Shown: positions 44,745-55,273, counted from the first letter of the stretch. The stretch: 64,000 nt of DNA from Flavivirga aquimarina (GCF_030540835.1 NZ_JAUOEK010000155.1:62001-126000); one strand, 5' to 3'. Made by a program: numbers and translations. Notes: generated by a model not told the origin, from the sequence alone.

Positions 44745-47700
44745 ATGAAAAAACTATACACTACAATTAAAGCTTTATTATACAAAAACCATAAGTTTTT
44801 GATAATGGCTATTATAATTACATCTACAGTTTTAAGTAGTTATGGTCAGGTTATGGTTGAGTTTACTCCCAGAGCATCAACCACCCCTCCCTCTTCAACA
44901 ATGTATAATGTAAAAGGAGATTTTATCATGGTAGGTAATACCAATATTACAATGGTAAACTATTCCGATGGAGGCTCCAATTTTAGCGATGTAAGATATG
45001 TTGATGTTGATGGTGCAGCTGTTCCAGGAAATACTACGTTTAACTCTTCATCTGCAACAATAAATTTTTCCACAGAAAATGGTGCAATCCCTGAATGTTC
45101 AAATATTATTTATGCTGGATTATATTGGACAGGTAGAGCTTTTGGTGATGTAGAATCAGATTCTGATACATTTCAGGTTACAAAAAATGGAATTACAAAA
45201 ACTTTAGATAAAAGAAAAGTATCTATAAAAGGACCGGCATCTTCTAATTATACAGAACTCACTGCTAGTCCATCAAATATTTATTACCCATCTAATACAG
45301 ATGGCAATATGTATTCTGCTTATACTGAAGTTACAGACTATGTTATAAACAATGGTATTGGTGAATATTTTGTTGCAAATGTAGCCACAAGAGAAGGAAA
45401 CAGTTCCGATGGAATTGGTTATTACGGAGGTTGGGGTATGGTTGTTATTTATGAAAACTCAAAAATGAACTGGAGAGATATCACAGTTTTTGACGGACAT
45501 GCCTACGTAACAAACGGCGTCGCAGATTTTACCATAGATGTAAATGGATTTAATGCTGTACAAAGTGGGGACGTTAATCTTAAATTAGGATTAATGGCCG
45601 GAGAAGGTGATGTACCTTGGGATGGTGATACTTTTGAAATAATAATACCAGATGGTGATGATGATCCAAACAATTTGGCAACTTTAAATAACAATAGCTA
45701 TCAATTATTATCCCATAGCGGTAACACCACAGACAACTTCTTCAATTCTTCCATTGTTACAGGCGGTAACTATAGAAATCCCAGTGAGGACAACAATACA
45801 GGTTTAGACATTGCGATGTTTAATATAGATAATACAGGAAATAATATTATTCCTAATAATAAAACTTTTACACGATTTAGATATGGCTCTACATTAGATA
45901 CATATATTATTTTTAATGTAACTTTTGCTGTTGATGCCTATATCCCAGAACCAGAAGGTGTCTTAACCAATACATCAATAAATGGGACCCCTCCAAGTGG
46001 TACTAATACCTCTTTAGAACCAGACGAAAATGCTGATTATATTATCCAAATAAAAAATACAGGAACTGAAGCAACAAACAATACAGTAATTACCATTCCG
46101 CTTCCAGATTCAGTAAACCAAAACGATTTAAATATTGATTTTCATGTATACCCACCATTTACTACTACAAATGTCCCAGTATTTAATAATACAATAGGTA
46201 CAAATGGAGCTATAGAATGGAACTTAGGAACGTTACCAGTACCAACAGATCCAGATACAGTTCTTGCTGATATTAGTTTCACCTTGACAGTTACTACAGA
46301 TTGTTCTATTTTAACAGATCCAAGTTTTGATCCTAATGTATCAGTTAACGGTACTATCAGCGGGGTTGGAGCAACATCTAATTTACCTTTTGATGTTCCT
46401 TTAATACAAGGGTATGAAACTTCAGGGCCATGTATTGGAGACCCAATACCTGCCCCTAGTTTAATTAATATTGAATATTTAGATTATATTAATGAAGCTC
46501 CTACGGCAAGTAATCCGACTCCTATTAATGTAGAGTGTATAGATAATGTTCCGTTGCCTGATGTTGTAGTTGTTACTGATGAAGCAGATAATTCAGGTAT
46601 AGCTCCAATTGTAGCACATGTATCCGATATATCAGATGGTAATACATGTCCTGAGATTATTACTAGAACTTATAGTGTTACTGATGATTGTGGAAACTTT
46701 ATTAATGTAACTCAGACTATAACTGTGAATGATATAACTTTACCAACTGTTTCTGGCACTATTACAGAATCTACAGTAGAAGGTTGTACTGCTACTGATG
46801 CTACTGCTCCTGTTAATACTGTCGCCGCTCTAGAAGCTCTTGGGCTTGCTATCGCCGATAACTGTACTACCGATGCAAACCTTGTGGTTACTAGCTCTGA
46901 TAGTGCAACTGGCACCTGTCCGATCGTTGTTACTAGAACTTATACTATTACAGATGAATGTAGCAATTTTATAACAGTTACACAAACTATTAATGTGAAC
47001 GATACAACGTTGCCTACTGTTTCTGGTTCTATTACTGAATCTACGGTAGAGGGTTGTACTGCTACTGATGCTACAACACCTGTGAATACTGTCGCTGCTC
47101 TAGAAGCTCTTGGGCTTGTTATTACCGATAACTGTACTACCGATGCAAATCTTGTAGTTACTAGTTCTGATAGTGAAACTGGTACCTGTCCGATCGTTCT
47201 AACTAGAACCTATACTATTACAGATGAATGTGGCAATTTTATAACAGCTACACAAACTATTAATGTGAACGATATAACGTTACCTACTGTTTCTGGTTCT
47301 ATTGCTGAATCTACGGTAGAGGGTTGTACTGCTACTGATGCTACAACACCTGTGAATACTGTCGCTGCTCTAGAAGCTCTTGGGCTTGCTATTGCTGATA
47401 ACTGTACTACAGATGCAAACCTTGTGGTGACTAACTCTGATAGTGCTACTGGTACCTGTCCAATCGTTGTTACTAGAACGTATACTATTACGGATGATTG
47501 TGGTAACTTCGTGACAGCTTCACAAACTATTAATGTACAAGATACAACGTTGCCTACGGCTTCTAATCCTGCTAATATTACGGTTCCCGGTGGACCTGCT
47601 CCTGCTCCGGATGTAACAGTCGTTACGGATGAAGCGGATAATTGTACTGCTGCTAATGACATTGTAGTGGCTCATGTGTCGGATGTATCAGACAATGGTA

Positions 47701-50150
47701 ACTGTCCGGAAACTATCACTAGAACTTATAGTGTTACGGATGAGTGTGGTAACTCTATCAATGTGACTCAAACTATTTTTATTACGGATCCTATTTTGCC
47801 TACGGCTTCTAATCCTGCGGATATTAATGTACAGTGTATCGATGATGTACCTGCTGTTGATATAACAGTGGTTACTGATGAAGCGGATAATCAAGGTACC
47901 CCTGTGGTGGCTCATGTATCGGATGTATCGGATGGTAATTCTTGTCCGGAGACGATCACTAGAACTTATAGTGTAACCGATATTTGTAATAATCAAATTC
48001 TTGTAACTCAAAATATTATTATCAACGATACAACATTACCTACTGTTTCTGGTTCTATTGCTGAATCTACGGTAGAGGGGTGTACTGCTACTGATGCTAC
48101 AACACCTGTGAATACTGTCGCTGCTCTAGAAGCTCTTGGACTTGCTATTGCTGATAACTGTACTACAGATGCAAACCTTGTGGTGACTAACTCTGATAGT
48201 GCTACTGGTACCTGTCCAATCGTTGTTACTAGAACGTATACTATTACGGATGACTGTGGTAACTTCGTGACAGCTTCACAAACTATTAATGTGAACGATA
48301 CAACATTGCCTACGGCTTCTAACCTTGCTGACATTAATGTACAATGCCTAGCTGACGTGCCAAGCCCAGATATAAATGTGATTACAGATGCAGCAGATAA
48401 CTGTACTACTAATCCTATTGTGGTATTTGTTTCAGATGTATCTGATAATAACACATGTGCAGAAACGATTACTAGAACATATAGTGTAACAGATGATTGT
48501 GGTAACACTATTAATGTAATTCAAAGCATTATTATTAACGATACGACCCCTCCAGTACTTACACTACCAGCTAATCAAACAGCAGAATGTAGTGATGATT
48601 TAACACCAATAGCTTTTGGTACTGCTACAGCGACAGACAATTGTGATGCTAATCCAGATATAACTTATGAAGATTTTACAGAAGATGGTATTTGTTCTGG
48701 AACCTTTAAAATTATTAGAACTTGGACGGCAACAGACAGTTGTGGAAATAGCGTGTCTGCAGATCAAGAAATTTCAACTGCCGATACCACAGCTCCTAGA
48801 GTATTAGGTAATATCGCTGAACTAGTTGTGGAAGGATGTAGTGTTACAGATGCTCCAACTCCTGTTACTTCAATCGTTGAACTTGAAGGTTTAGGGCTTA
48901 CTATAACAGATAATTGTTCAGATAACACTGACCTTACTGTTATCAGCTCTGATGAGTCTGAGGGTTCTTGTCCGATAGTAATTACTAGATCTTATACTAT
49001 CATAGATACTTGTAATAATCCCATTACTATTACTCGTAAAATCAATATTGTTGATACCACCCCTCCAGTATTTTCATCATTACCGACTAATTCAAATGTT
49101 GAATGTGGTGATGATTTAACACCAAATACACTTGGTACAGCCATAGCTACAGATGATTGTGGTACTCCCCCTAATGTCTCTTTTAATGATGTAATAACTA
49201 ATAATAGTTCATGTCTTGGTAATTATATAATTGCGCGTACTTGGACAGCTACTGATGCTTGTGGCTTAACAACAACACATACACAAGTTATTACTGTACA
49301 AGATACTACTGCACCAGTACCAACAACTACGTTTGAAGAAACATTAGATGTTAGCTGTACAGATATACCAGATGCACCGGAATTAACTTTTACAGATAAT
49401 TGTTCAACAAATATTATAGTTGTGTTTAATGAAACAAACTCATTTGATGAAAATGTATTTGTAGACTATGAGATTGTTAGAACTTGGACAGTAAGAGACG
49501 AATGCGATAATGAGGAAGTTTATACACAAACACTACAAGTTGCACTTGATGAAGTCATTACCGATGTAGTAGCACCAGACTGGTGTTATGACGAAGGTAT
49601 GATTGATATGAATAGTCTATTAGAAGACGGTCTTAATACAAATGGTACTTGGGAACTATTAGAAGGTGATCCTGCAGCAACATTAAACGGTAATATATTT
49701 GATCCTACTAAGTTAGAGTTAAGTCTGGATTTCTTACCGGAAAGTGGTGGAATTGATTATACATTTAGATACACAACTACAGATGAAGGTTGTATAAGTA
49801 TTACAGAAATCACTATGAATGTACATGCAGATTGTGTTGTACTACCTTGTGGTGAAAATGATGTTATAGTATCAAAAGCTGTCACTCCTAATGGTGATGC
49901 TTACAATGAGTTTTTTGAGATTTCCGGAATTGAATTATGTGGATTTCAATATGAAATACAAATATTTAACCGATGGGGCGCTTTAATATACGAATCCGAT
50001 AATTATCAAAATGATTGGAATGGAACAACTAGCAGTGGATCTGTTGGAGCTGCCGGAAAAGTGCCAAACGGAACATATTATTATATCATAAAATTACTAA
50101 ATAGTGGATTGAATCCTATTACAGGACCTGTTTACTTAGGAACCAAATAA
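44745..50150 (+). CDS. Giant T9SS adhesin-like protein with HYR-type repeats and type-B sorting domain
   Basis: An 1801-residue cell-surface protein. A signal peptide ends near SSYGQ (residue ~35). Residues ~40-420 are a unique N-terminal region rich in beta strands; ~430-580 look like a DUF11-type domain (DYIIQIKNTGTEATNN). From ~587 to ~1590 run tandem HYR/Ig-like modules, including four 90-residue units (666-755, 756-845, 846-935, 1098-1187) that begin LPTVSGSI or close, plus 80-82-residue variants. The last ~95 residues are a T9SS type-B (gliding-motility-associated, CHU_C) sorting domain (VTPNGDAYNEFFEI, IFNRWGALIYES). A PorP/SprF gene follows after 12 bases. Expected to be exported through T9SS and displayed or moved on the surface. 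Confidence 0.92.
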   Translation: MKKLYTTIKALLYKNHKFLIMAIIITSTVLSSYGQVMVEFTPRASTTPPSSTMYNVKGDFIMVGNTNITMVNYSDGGSNFSDVRYVDVDGAAVPGNTTFNSSSATINFSTENGAIPECSNIIYAGLYWTGRAFGDVESDSDTFQVTKNGITKTLDKRKVSIKGPASSNYTELTASPSNIYYPSNTDGNMYSAYTEVTDYVINNGIGEYFVANVATREGNSSDGIGYYGGWGMVVIYENSKMNWRDITVFDGHAYVTNGVADFTIDVNGFNAVQSGDVNLKLGLMAGEGDVPWDGDTFEIIIPDGDDDPNNLATLNNNSYQLLSHSGNTTDNFFNSSIVTGGNYRNPSEDNNTGLDIAMFNIDNTGNNIIPNNKTFTRFRYGSTLDTYIIFNVTFAVDAYIPEPEGVLTNTSINGTPPSGTNTSLEPDENADYIIQIKNTGTEATNNTVITIPLPDSVNQNDLNIDFHVYPPFTTTNVPVFNNTIGTNGAIEWNLGTLPVPTDPDTVLADISFTLTVTTDCSILTDPSFDPNVSVNGTISGVGATSNLPFDVPLIQGYETSGPCIGDPIPAPSLINIEYLDYINEAPTASNPTPINVECIDNVPLPDVVVVTDEADNSGIAPIVAHVSDISDGNTCPEIITRTYSVTDDCGNFINVTQTITVNDITLPTVSGTITESTVEGCTATDATAPVNTVAALEALGLAIADNCTTDANLVVTSSDSATGTCPIVVTRTYTITDECSNFITVTQTINVNDTTLPTVSGSITESTVEGCTATDATTPVNTVAALEALGLVITDNCTTDANLVVTSSDSETGTCPIVLTRTYTITDECGNFITATQTINVNDITLPTVSGSIAESTVEGCTATDATTPVNTVAALEALGLAIADNCTTDANLVVTNSDSATGTCPIVVTRTYTITDDCGNFVTASQTINVQDTTLPTASNPANITVPGGPAPAPDVTVVTDEADNCTAANDIVVAHVSDVSDNGNCPETITRTYSVTDECGNSINVTQTIFITDPILPTASNPADINVQCIDDVPAVDITVVTDEADNQGTPVVAHVSDVSDGNSCPETITRTYSVTDICNNQILVTQNIIINDTTLPTVSGSIAESTVEGCTATDATTPVNTVAALEALGLAIADNCTTDANLVVTNSDSATGTCPIVVTRTYTITDDCGNFVTASQTINVNDTTLPTASNLADINVQCLADVPSPDINVITDAADNCTTNPIVVFVSDVSDNNTCAETITRTYSVTDDCGNTINVIQSIIINDTTPPVLTLPANQTAECSDDLTPIAFGTATATDNCDANPDITYEDFTEDGICSGTFKIIRTWTATDSCGNSVSADQEISTADTTAPRVLGNIAELVVEGCSVTDAPTPVTSIVELEGLGLTITDNCSDNTDLTVISSDESEGSCPIVITRSYTIIDTCNNPITITRKINIVDTTPPVFSSLPTNSNVECGDDLTPNTLGTAIATDDCGTPPNVSFNDVITNNSSCLGNYIIARTWTATDACGLTTTHTQVITVQDTTAPVPTTTFEETLDVSCTDIPDAPELTFTDNCSTNIIVVFNETNSFDENVFVDYEIVRTWTVRDECDNEEVYTQTLQVALDEVITDVVAPDWCYDEGMIDMNSLLEDGLNTNGTWELLEGDPAATLNGNIFDPTKLELSLDFLPESGGIDYTFRYTTTDEGCISITEITMNVHADCVVLPCGENDVIVSKAVTPNGDAYNEFFEISGIELCGFQYEIQIFNRWGALIYESDNYQNDWNGTTSSGSVGAAGKVPNGTYYYIIKLLNSGLNPITGPVYLGTK
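46740..48305 (+). repeat. 270-base coding repeats inside the adhesin gene
   Basis: Units of exactly 270 bases start at 46740, 47010, 47280 and 48036; two shorter related units (47550-47795 and 47796-48035) lie between the third and the fourth. The 47280 and 48036 units differ at only about seven positions by eye over 270 bases, so they were copied recently or are kept alike by gene conversion. The repeats use more G+C-rich codons than the rest of the gene. Confidence 0.85.
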
Positions 50151-50162
50151 AAACATTAACCT

Positions 50163-51089
50163 ATGAAACTTATTAAATATAATATAATCGCTATTGCATT
50201 GTTAAGCTGTACGGTTGGGGTTGCACAACAATTACCGCAATTCACACAGTATATGTACAATACAATCTCAATAAACCCTGCCTATGCAGGAAGTCGAGAA
50301 GCTTTAAGCATTATTGGATTACACAGAAGCCAATGGGTTGGTTTTAAAGGCGGTCCTATAACGCAAACACTTTCTGTACATACTCCTCTTAGAAATGACA
50401 GAATCGGTGTAGGTCTATCTTTTATAGAAGATGATTTAGGACCTCAAAACTATTCATATTTATATGGAGATTTTTCATATAGCATTCCTACAGGAGTTAA
50501 TGGAAAGCTTGCTTTTGGTTTAAAGGCCGGATTTACCGGTTATAGTTTTGATCAGGGGTTTTTAAATGATCCGACCATATCTGAAGATCCATTTTTTAAC
50601 GGAACAGAAAACCGCTGGGCTCCTAACATTGGTGCTGGTGTATATTATCACACCAATAGGTTTTATGCAGGTTTATCCACACCAAGGATATTAAATACTG
50701 ACGAAAATACTGAAAGAGAGTATAAAGCCTTAGAGCGATTAAGTTATTATTTCACATTAGGTGGCGTAATTGATTTAAGCAAAAGTTTCAAGTTTAAACC
50801 AGCAGGGTTAATTAAAGCGACAAATGGAGCGCCGCTATCTTTCGATTTAACAGCAAACTTTCTGTATAACGAAAAATTCTGGATAGGTGGATCTTATAGA
50901 ATTAACGAGCAAACCGCTGCTATTGGTGGTATTGCAGACTTTCAAATCTCCAGACAACTACGTGTAGGGTATGCTTACGAAAAACCGCTTTCGGATATAG
51001 CCCGTTATACTACCGGAACTCATGAGATATTACTTATATATGAATTTAAATTCTTAAATTCTAAATTAAAATCACCAAGATATTTCTAA
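50163..51089 (+). CDS. PorP/SprF-family T9SS outer-membrane protein
   Basis: A 308-residue outer-membrane barrel. After a signal peptide (near VGVAQQ) comes the family hallmark LPQFTQYMYNTISINPAYAG and SREALSIIGLHRSQWVGFKGGP. Later blocks include GVGLSFIEDDLGPQNYSYLYGDFSY and RVGYAYEKPLSDI, ending EFKF. In Flavobacterium johnsoniae SprF is needed for secretion of the type-B cargo SprB encoded beside it; here it follows a type-B cargo gene by 12 bases, so the pair should work the same way. Confidence 0.94.
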   Translation: MKLIKYNIIAIALLSCTVGVAQQLPQFTQYMYNTISINPAYAGSREALSIIGLHRSQWVGFKGGPITQTLSVHTPLRNDRIGVGLSFIEDDLGPQNYSYLYGDFSYSIPTGVNGKLAFGLKAGFTGYSFDQGFLNDPTISEDPFFNGTENRWAPNIGAGVYYHTNRFYAGLSTPRILNTDENTEREYKALERLSYYFTLGGVIDLSKSFKFKPAGLIKATNGAPLSFDLTANFLYNEKFWIGGSYRINEQTAAIGGIADFQISRQLRVGYAYEKPLSDIARYTTGTHEILLIYEFKFLNSKLKSPRYF

Positions 51090-51102
51090 TTAGATTTTTT
51101 AT

Positions 51103-53022
51103 ATGAAAAATAAAAACTACATATTAGTCTGTATCGCATTAATGTTAAGCTTTTCTGTCTTTTCTCAACAAGGAAAACAAAAAAGAGCCGATACATTGTT
51201 CAATAAATTCTCTTTTGTAAAAGCTGCAAAAGTTTACAGAGAACTTATTCAAAATAATTATAATAAAGACTACGCAACGCGTCAATTAGCAGATTGCTAC
51301 GCTTATTTAAGAGACCCTAGAAATGCCTCAAGGTATTATAAAAATGTCGTTAAACAAGAAAATGCACCTATTGAGTATTATTATAAATATGCACAATCGC
51401 TTCGAGGCATGAAAAAGTACGACGACTCTCAAGTCTGGCTAAAACGTTTCAAAGATTCGGGAGGTGTTGTAAAGACTAACGATTTCTCTAAAGATTTAAA
51501 CTTTATCACCAGTGTTTTTGGAGCCAAACAACAGTATTTTTTAGACAGAGTTCGTTTTAATTCAAAGTATAGTGACTTTGGCGCTTTTGAGCATGATGGT
51601 AAAGTTTATTTTGCTTCATCCAGAGATGAAGGTGTTTCTGTAAAACGCTTGTATGGATGGAATGAACAACCTTTTTTAGATGTATATGTAACAGAAGTTG
51701 GGTCTAAAAAAAATGTTGATCACACAGGAAAAATAAAAGGAGACGTAAACTCTATTTATCACGATGGCCCAGTCACTATTACTAAAGATGGACGCACCAT
51801 GTATTTTTCTAGAAACAACTTTACTGAAGGTGTTGAAGCAAAAGACAAAAAGGGGCTTACAAATATGAAGATTTATAGAGCAACTTTAGTTGATGGCGAA
51901 TGGACAAACATTGAAGACTTATCAATTAATGGTGATGATTTTTCAACTCAACATCCTGCTTTAAATATTGATGATACTAAACTATATTTTACATCAGATA
52001 GACCTGGAACTAAAGGAGGTTCAGATATATGGTTTGTAAATATACGCCCAGATGGTCTTTTAATGGATTTACAAAATGCTGGAGATATCGTAAATACAGA
52101 AAATGCTGAAGGGTTTCCGTTTATAAATAACGAAGGCGTTCTTTTCTTTTCTTCAGATGGACATACTGGCTTAGGCTTATTAGACATTTTCGCAACTATT
52201 AAAGGCGAAGATGACGACAGCATAGCAGATGTTATAAATTTAGGAGTTCCTGTGAATTCAAATAAAGATGATTTTTCATTTACTATGAATCCAAATGGTA
52301 TTACCGGTTATTTTGCATCTAACAGAAATGGTGGTCGTGGTAGCGATGATATTTATGCCTATCACAGAGAACCTGTTTTGCATGTTGAAGGTGTTGTAAC
52401 CGATGCTATAAACACCAATCCTATTGCTAATTCTGTTATTACTTTATATGATGACAAGGATAATAAAATTGCAGATATGGTAACCGATGAAAACGGATTC
52501 TATCAAATAAATATCGATAGAAATAAAGACTATAAAATTGTTGCCAGTCAAAATAAATACATTGACGACTATAGAACATTCACATCTAAAAATATTCAAA
52601 CAGAGCTTACTACTGTTTCTGCCAATTTATTATTAAATCCGGTACAAAATGTTGTAAAGCTTGCAGAATTAAATACGATTTATTTCGATTTCAATAAATA
52701 TAATATTAGGGAAGATGCTGCTTTAGAACTAGATAAAATTGTTAGCCTAATGCAAAACGACTATCCAGAGATGGTTATTCGAATTGAATCACATACCGAT
52801 TCAAGAGGTAATTTAACATATAATGATAAATTATCTATAGATAGAGCCAACTCAACATACGAATATTTAATTTCTAAAGGTATTAACCCTGAAAGAATCA
52901 CAGAACATCAAGGTTTTGGTGAACGTAAGTTAACTAACGGCTGTGAAGATGGTCAAGACTGTGAAGAAGAAGAACATCAATTAAATAGACGTACGCAATT
53001 TATAGTTGTAAAAATGGAATAA
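51103..53022 (+). CDS. PD40/OmpA-family envelope protein, copy 1
   Basis: A 639-residue protein. Signal peptide (near FSVFSQQ), a helical TPR-like region ~25-140, PD40 beta-propeller repeats ~170-420 (GPVTITKDGRTMYFSRNN, LYFTSDRPGTKGGSDIWF, FASNRNGGRGSDDIYAY), a carboxypeptidase-regulatory-like domain ~425-510, and a C-terminal OmpA peptidoglycan-binding domain ~524-639 with IESHTDSRGN and LNRRTQFIVV. This architecture accompanies PorP/SprF genes in gliding loci and probably anchors the surface complex to the cell wall. It follows porP by 13 bases. Confidence 0.92.
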   Translation: MKNKNYILVCIALMLSFSVFSQQGKQKRADTLFNKFSFVKAAKVYRELIQNNYNKDYATRQLADCYAYLRDPRNASRYYKNVVKQENAPIEYYYKYAQSLRGMKKYDDSQVWLKRFKDSGGVVKTNDFSKDLNFITSVFGAKQQYFLDRVRFNSKYSDFGAFEHDGKVYFASSRDEGVSVKRLYGWNEQPFLDVYVTEVGSKKNVDHTGKIKGDVNSIYHDGPVTITKDGRTMYFSRNNFTEGVEAKDKKGLTNMKIYRATLVDGEWTNIEDLSINGDDFSTQHPALNIDDTKLYFTSDRPGTKGGSDIWFVNIRPDGLLMDLQNAGDIVNTENAEGFPFINNEGVLFFSSDGHTGLGLLDIFATIKGEDDDSIADVINLGVPVNSNKDDFSFTMNPNGITGYFASNRNGGRGSDDIYAYHREPVLHVEGVVTDAINTNPIANSVITLYDDKDNKIADMVTDENGFYQINIDRNKDYKIVASQNKYIDDYRTFTSKNIQTELTTVSANLLLNPVQNVVKLAELNTIYFDFNKYNIREDAALELDKIVSLMQNDYPEMVIRIESHTDSRGNLTYNDKLSIDRANSTYEYLISKGINPERITEHQGFGERKLTNGCEDGQDCEEEEHQLNRRTQFIVVKME

Positions 53023-53110
53023 TAGGCACAGTATTTAACCAATTGTGTTTTAAATAAATTAAGAGCAATTACTAATTAGTATAGGTTTTTAATTAAAACT
53101 AATAGACCCC

Positions 53111-55030
53111 ATGAAATTAAAAAATCACATATTAACCGGTATTATATTGTTAGCAAACTTTTCAGCATTTGCTCAATATGGCTCTCAAAAAAGGGCTGAT
53201 AACCTTTTTAATAAGTTTTCGTTTGTCAATGCTGTTCAAGTATATCATAATCTTATAGAAAAAGACTTTAACGCAGATTATGCAACCAGACAGTTAGCAG
53301 ACAGTTATGCTTTTATGAGAAACCCTGATAGTGCGGTAGTATACTATAAAAAAGTAGTAGAACAACATAATGTACCTATTGCATACTATTATAATTATGC
53401 CCAAGCATTGAGAGGAATTAAAGAGTATAAAGAATCTCGTGTTTGGATGAAGCGCTTTAAAAAAGCCGGAGGAGAAATAAATGATGAACGATTTTTAAAA
53501 GATGCCGATTTTATTAATTCTATTTTTAATGCAAAGCAACAATATTTTTTAACTAAAGTTAATTTCAATTCAAAATATAGTGATTTTGGGGCTTACGAAC
53601 ATGATGGCCTCATTTACTTTGCCTCTGCCAGAAACGAAGGTGTTTCTACAAAACATGTTTATGGCTGGAACGGAGAGCCTTTTTTAGATATTTATGCAAC
53701 CGAAAAAAATGCCAACGACAGTATTGTTGATCATAAATCTAAACTTAAAGGTAGTATAAATTCTATTTTTCACGATGGCCCAATTACTATAACAAAAGAT
53801 GGTAAAACCATATATTTTTCCAGAAATAATTTCAATAAAAATGTTTTAGGAAAAGACGAAGAAGGCATGACAAACCTTAAAATTTATAAGGCTTCTTTAA
53901 TTGAAGGAGCATGGACAAATATTGAAGAACTTCCTTTTAACAGCGATGCGTTCTCTAATGGTCATCCGGCATTAAACAAAGATGAAACAAAATTATATTT
54001 TGCATCTAATATGCCTGGTGGGTTTGGAGGCACAGATATTTACCATGTAGAGATAAATAGTAATGGTTCTTTTGGTTCGCCTCAAAATTTAGGGAATGTT
54101 ATTAATACAGATAAAAATGAAAGATTCCCTTTCATTAATAGCGAAGGGGTGTTATTCTTCGCTTCTGATGGGCATCCAGGATTAGGTTTACTGGATATTT
54201 TCGGAACCGTTTTAGACAAAAACAATAACATTATTAGTGTTTTAAATCTTGGTGTTCCTGTAAACTCAAGCAAAGATGATTTTTCATTTTTTATGAACGA
54301 AGATGGATTATCGGGATATTTTGCTTCTAATAGAAATGGCGGTGTTGGTAGTGATGATATTTATGCATACGACAGAATTCCACAATTAAAAATACAAGGA
54401 ACTATAACAGATATCACTACAAACAAACCTGTACCTAATGCTATAGTTACTCTACTTGATAGCAATAATAACCAAATTGCGCATTTAGAAACCGATGAAA
54501 ATGGACAATACGAAATAAACATAGATAGAGATTCCGACTATGTATTAAACATTAAAAAAGATGATTTTATAGACGATACCAGGCATGTTACTTCTAAAGG
54601 TGTAGAAAATAAAGTTACAAGCATCACCGAGGACTTTAACTTAAATCGGGTTATAAAGGTAACGCCTATTACTGAGTTCTACCCTATTTACTTCGATTTT
54701 AATAGGTTTGATATTAGACAAGATGACACAGTCGAGTTAGACAGAATAGTTAACTTGATGATGAATGTTTATCCGGATATGATCATTAAAATAGAATCTC
54801 ACACAGATTCCAGAGGTTCGTCTCAATATAATAACAAACTATCTTTAGATAGAGCAAATTCGACATACAAATACTTAATAGATAAAGGTGTCGATCCAAA
54901 CAGGATTACCGAATATAAGGGGTACGGAGAACAAAAATTAATTAATGATTGTGATGATACCACTAATTGTACCGAAGAAGAACATCAATTAAACAGGCGT
55001 ACACAATTTATCGTCGTTAAAATGAAATAA
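53111..55030 (+). CDS. PD40/OmpA-family envelope protein, copy 2 (tandem paralogue)
   Basis: A second protein of exactly 639 residues with the same domain order as its neighbour: signal peptide (near FSAFAQY), TPR-like helices, PD40 repeats, regulatory-like domain (KIQGTITDITTNKPVPNAIVTLLD) and OmpA domain (IESHTDSRGSSQYNNKLSLDRA). Much of it is alignable residue by residue without gaps, so it arose by tandem duplication. The gap is 88 bases, larger than others in the locus, so it may have its own promoter. Two hairpins follow the stop. Confidence 0.92.
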   Translation: MKLKNHILTGIILLANFSAFAQYGSQKRADNLFNKFSFVNAVQVYHNLIEKDFNADYATRQLADSYAFMRNPDSAVVYYKKVVEQHNVPIAYYYNYAQALRGIKEYKESRVWMKRFKKAGGEINDERFLKDADFINSIFNAKQQYFLTKVNFNSKYSDFGAYEHDGLIYFASARNEGVSTKHVYGWNGEPFLDIYATEKNANDSIVDHKSKLKGSINSIFHDGPITITKDGKTIYFSRNNFNKNVLGKDEEGMTNLKIYKASLIEGAWTNIEELPFNSDAFSNGHPALNKDETKLYFASNMPGGFGGTDIYHVEINSNGSFGSPQNLGNVINTDKNERFPFINSEGVLFFASDGHPGLGLLDIFGTVLDKNNNIISVLNLGVPVNSSKDDFSFFMNEDGLSGYFASNRNGGVGSDDIYAYDRIPQLKIQGTITDITTNKPVPNAIVTLLDSNNNQIAHLETDENGQYEINIDRDSDYVLNIKKDDFIDDTRHVTSKGVENKVTSITEDFNLNRVIKVTPITEFYPIYFDFNRFDIRQDDTVELDRIVNLMMNVYPDMIIKIESHTDSRGSSQYNNKLSLDRANSTYKYLIDKGVDPNRITEYKGYGEQKLINDCDDTTNCTEEEHQLNRRTQFIVVKMK

Positions 55031-55054
55031 TTTAAGCTATATTCAATAACAATT

Positions 55055-55094
55055 AAAACCATTAGGAGATTTATTCTTTTGATGGTTTTTTTTT
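55055..55094 (+). terminator. Terminator of the adhesin locus, first
   Basis: AAAACCAT (55055-55062) pairs with ATGGTTTT (55082-55089), followed by a long T-run, 25 bases after the last OmpA-family stop. Confidence 0.6.
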
Positions 55095-55103
55095 ATTTTA
55101 AAC

Positions 55104-55134
55104 AAAACCCTCCCAATAACTGGAAGGGTTTTTA
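55104..55134 (+). terminator. Terminator of the adhesin locus, second
   Basis: AAAACCCTCC and GGAAGGGTTTT form a near-perfect stem with one bulged base around an AATAACT-type loop, ending in a T-run. A back-up to the first hairpin. Confidence 0.65.
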
Positions 55135-55273
55135 CCTAAAGCTAAATTCAATAACAATTAAGTTATTAATAATAACCTTATTTAATGTACATACACAAAT
55201 AAATCATGCAAATTTCGCTAAAAATTAGTTCACTAAATTTAGGTTATATTTTTAGTGCTTTTAAATGACAATC

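Noticed and set aside
46740-48305. Regular repeats considered as a CRISPR array
   Set aside because: The repeat unit is 270 bases, in frame and coding for Ig-like domains; there are no spacers and no cas genes.
46712-48508. Long open frames on the minus strand across the adhesin repeats (46712-46915, 47210-47662, 47688-48011, 48008-48508)
   Set aside because: They are antisense shadows produced by the repeat codon pattern. Their products are near copies of each other, low in complexity, and lack start signals.
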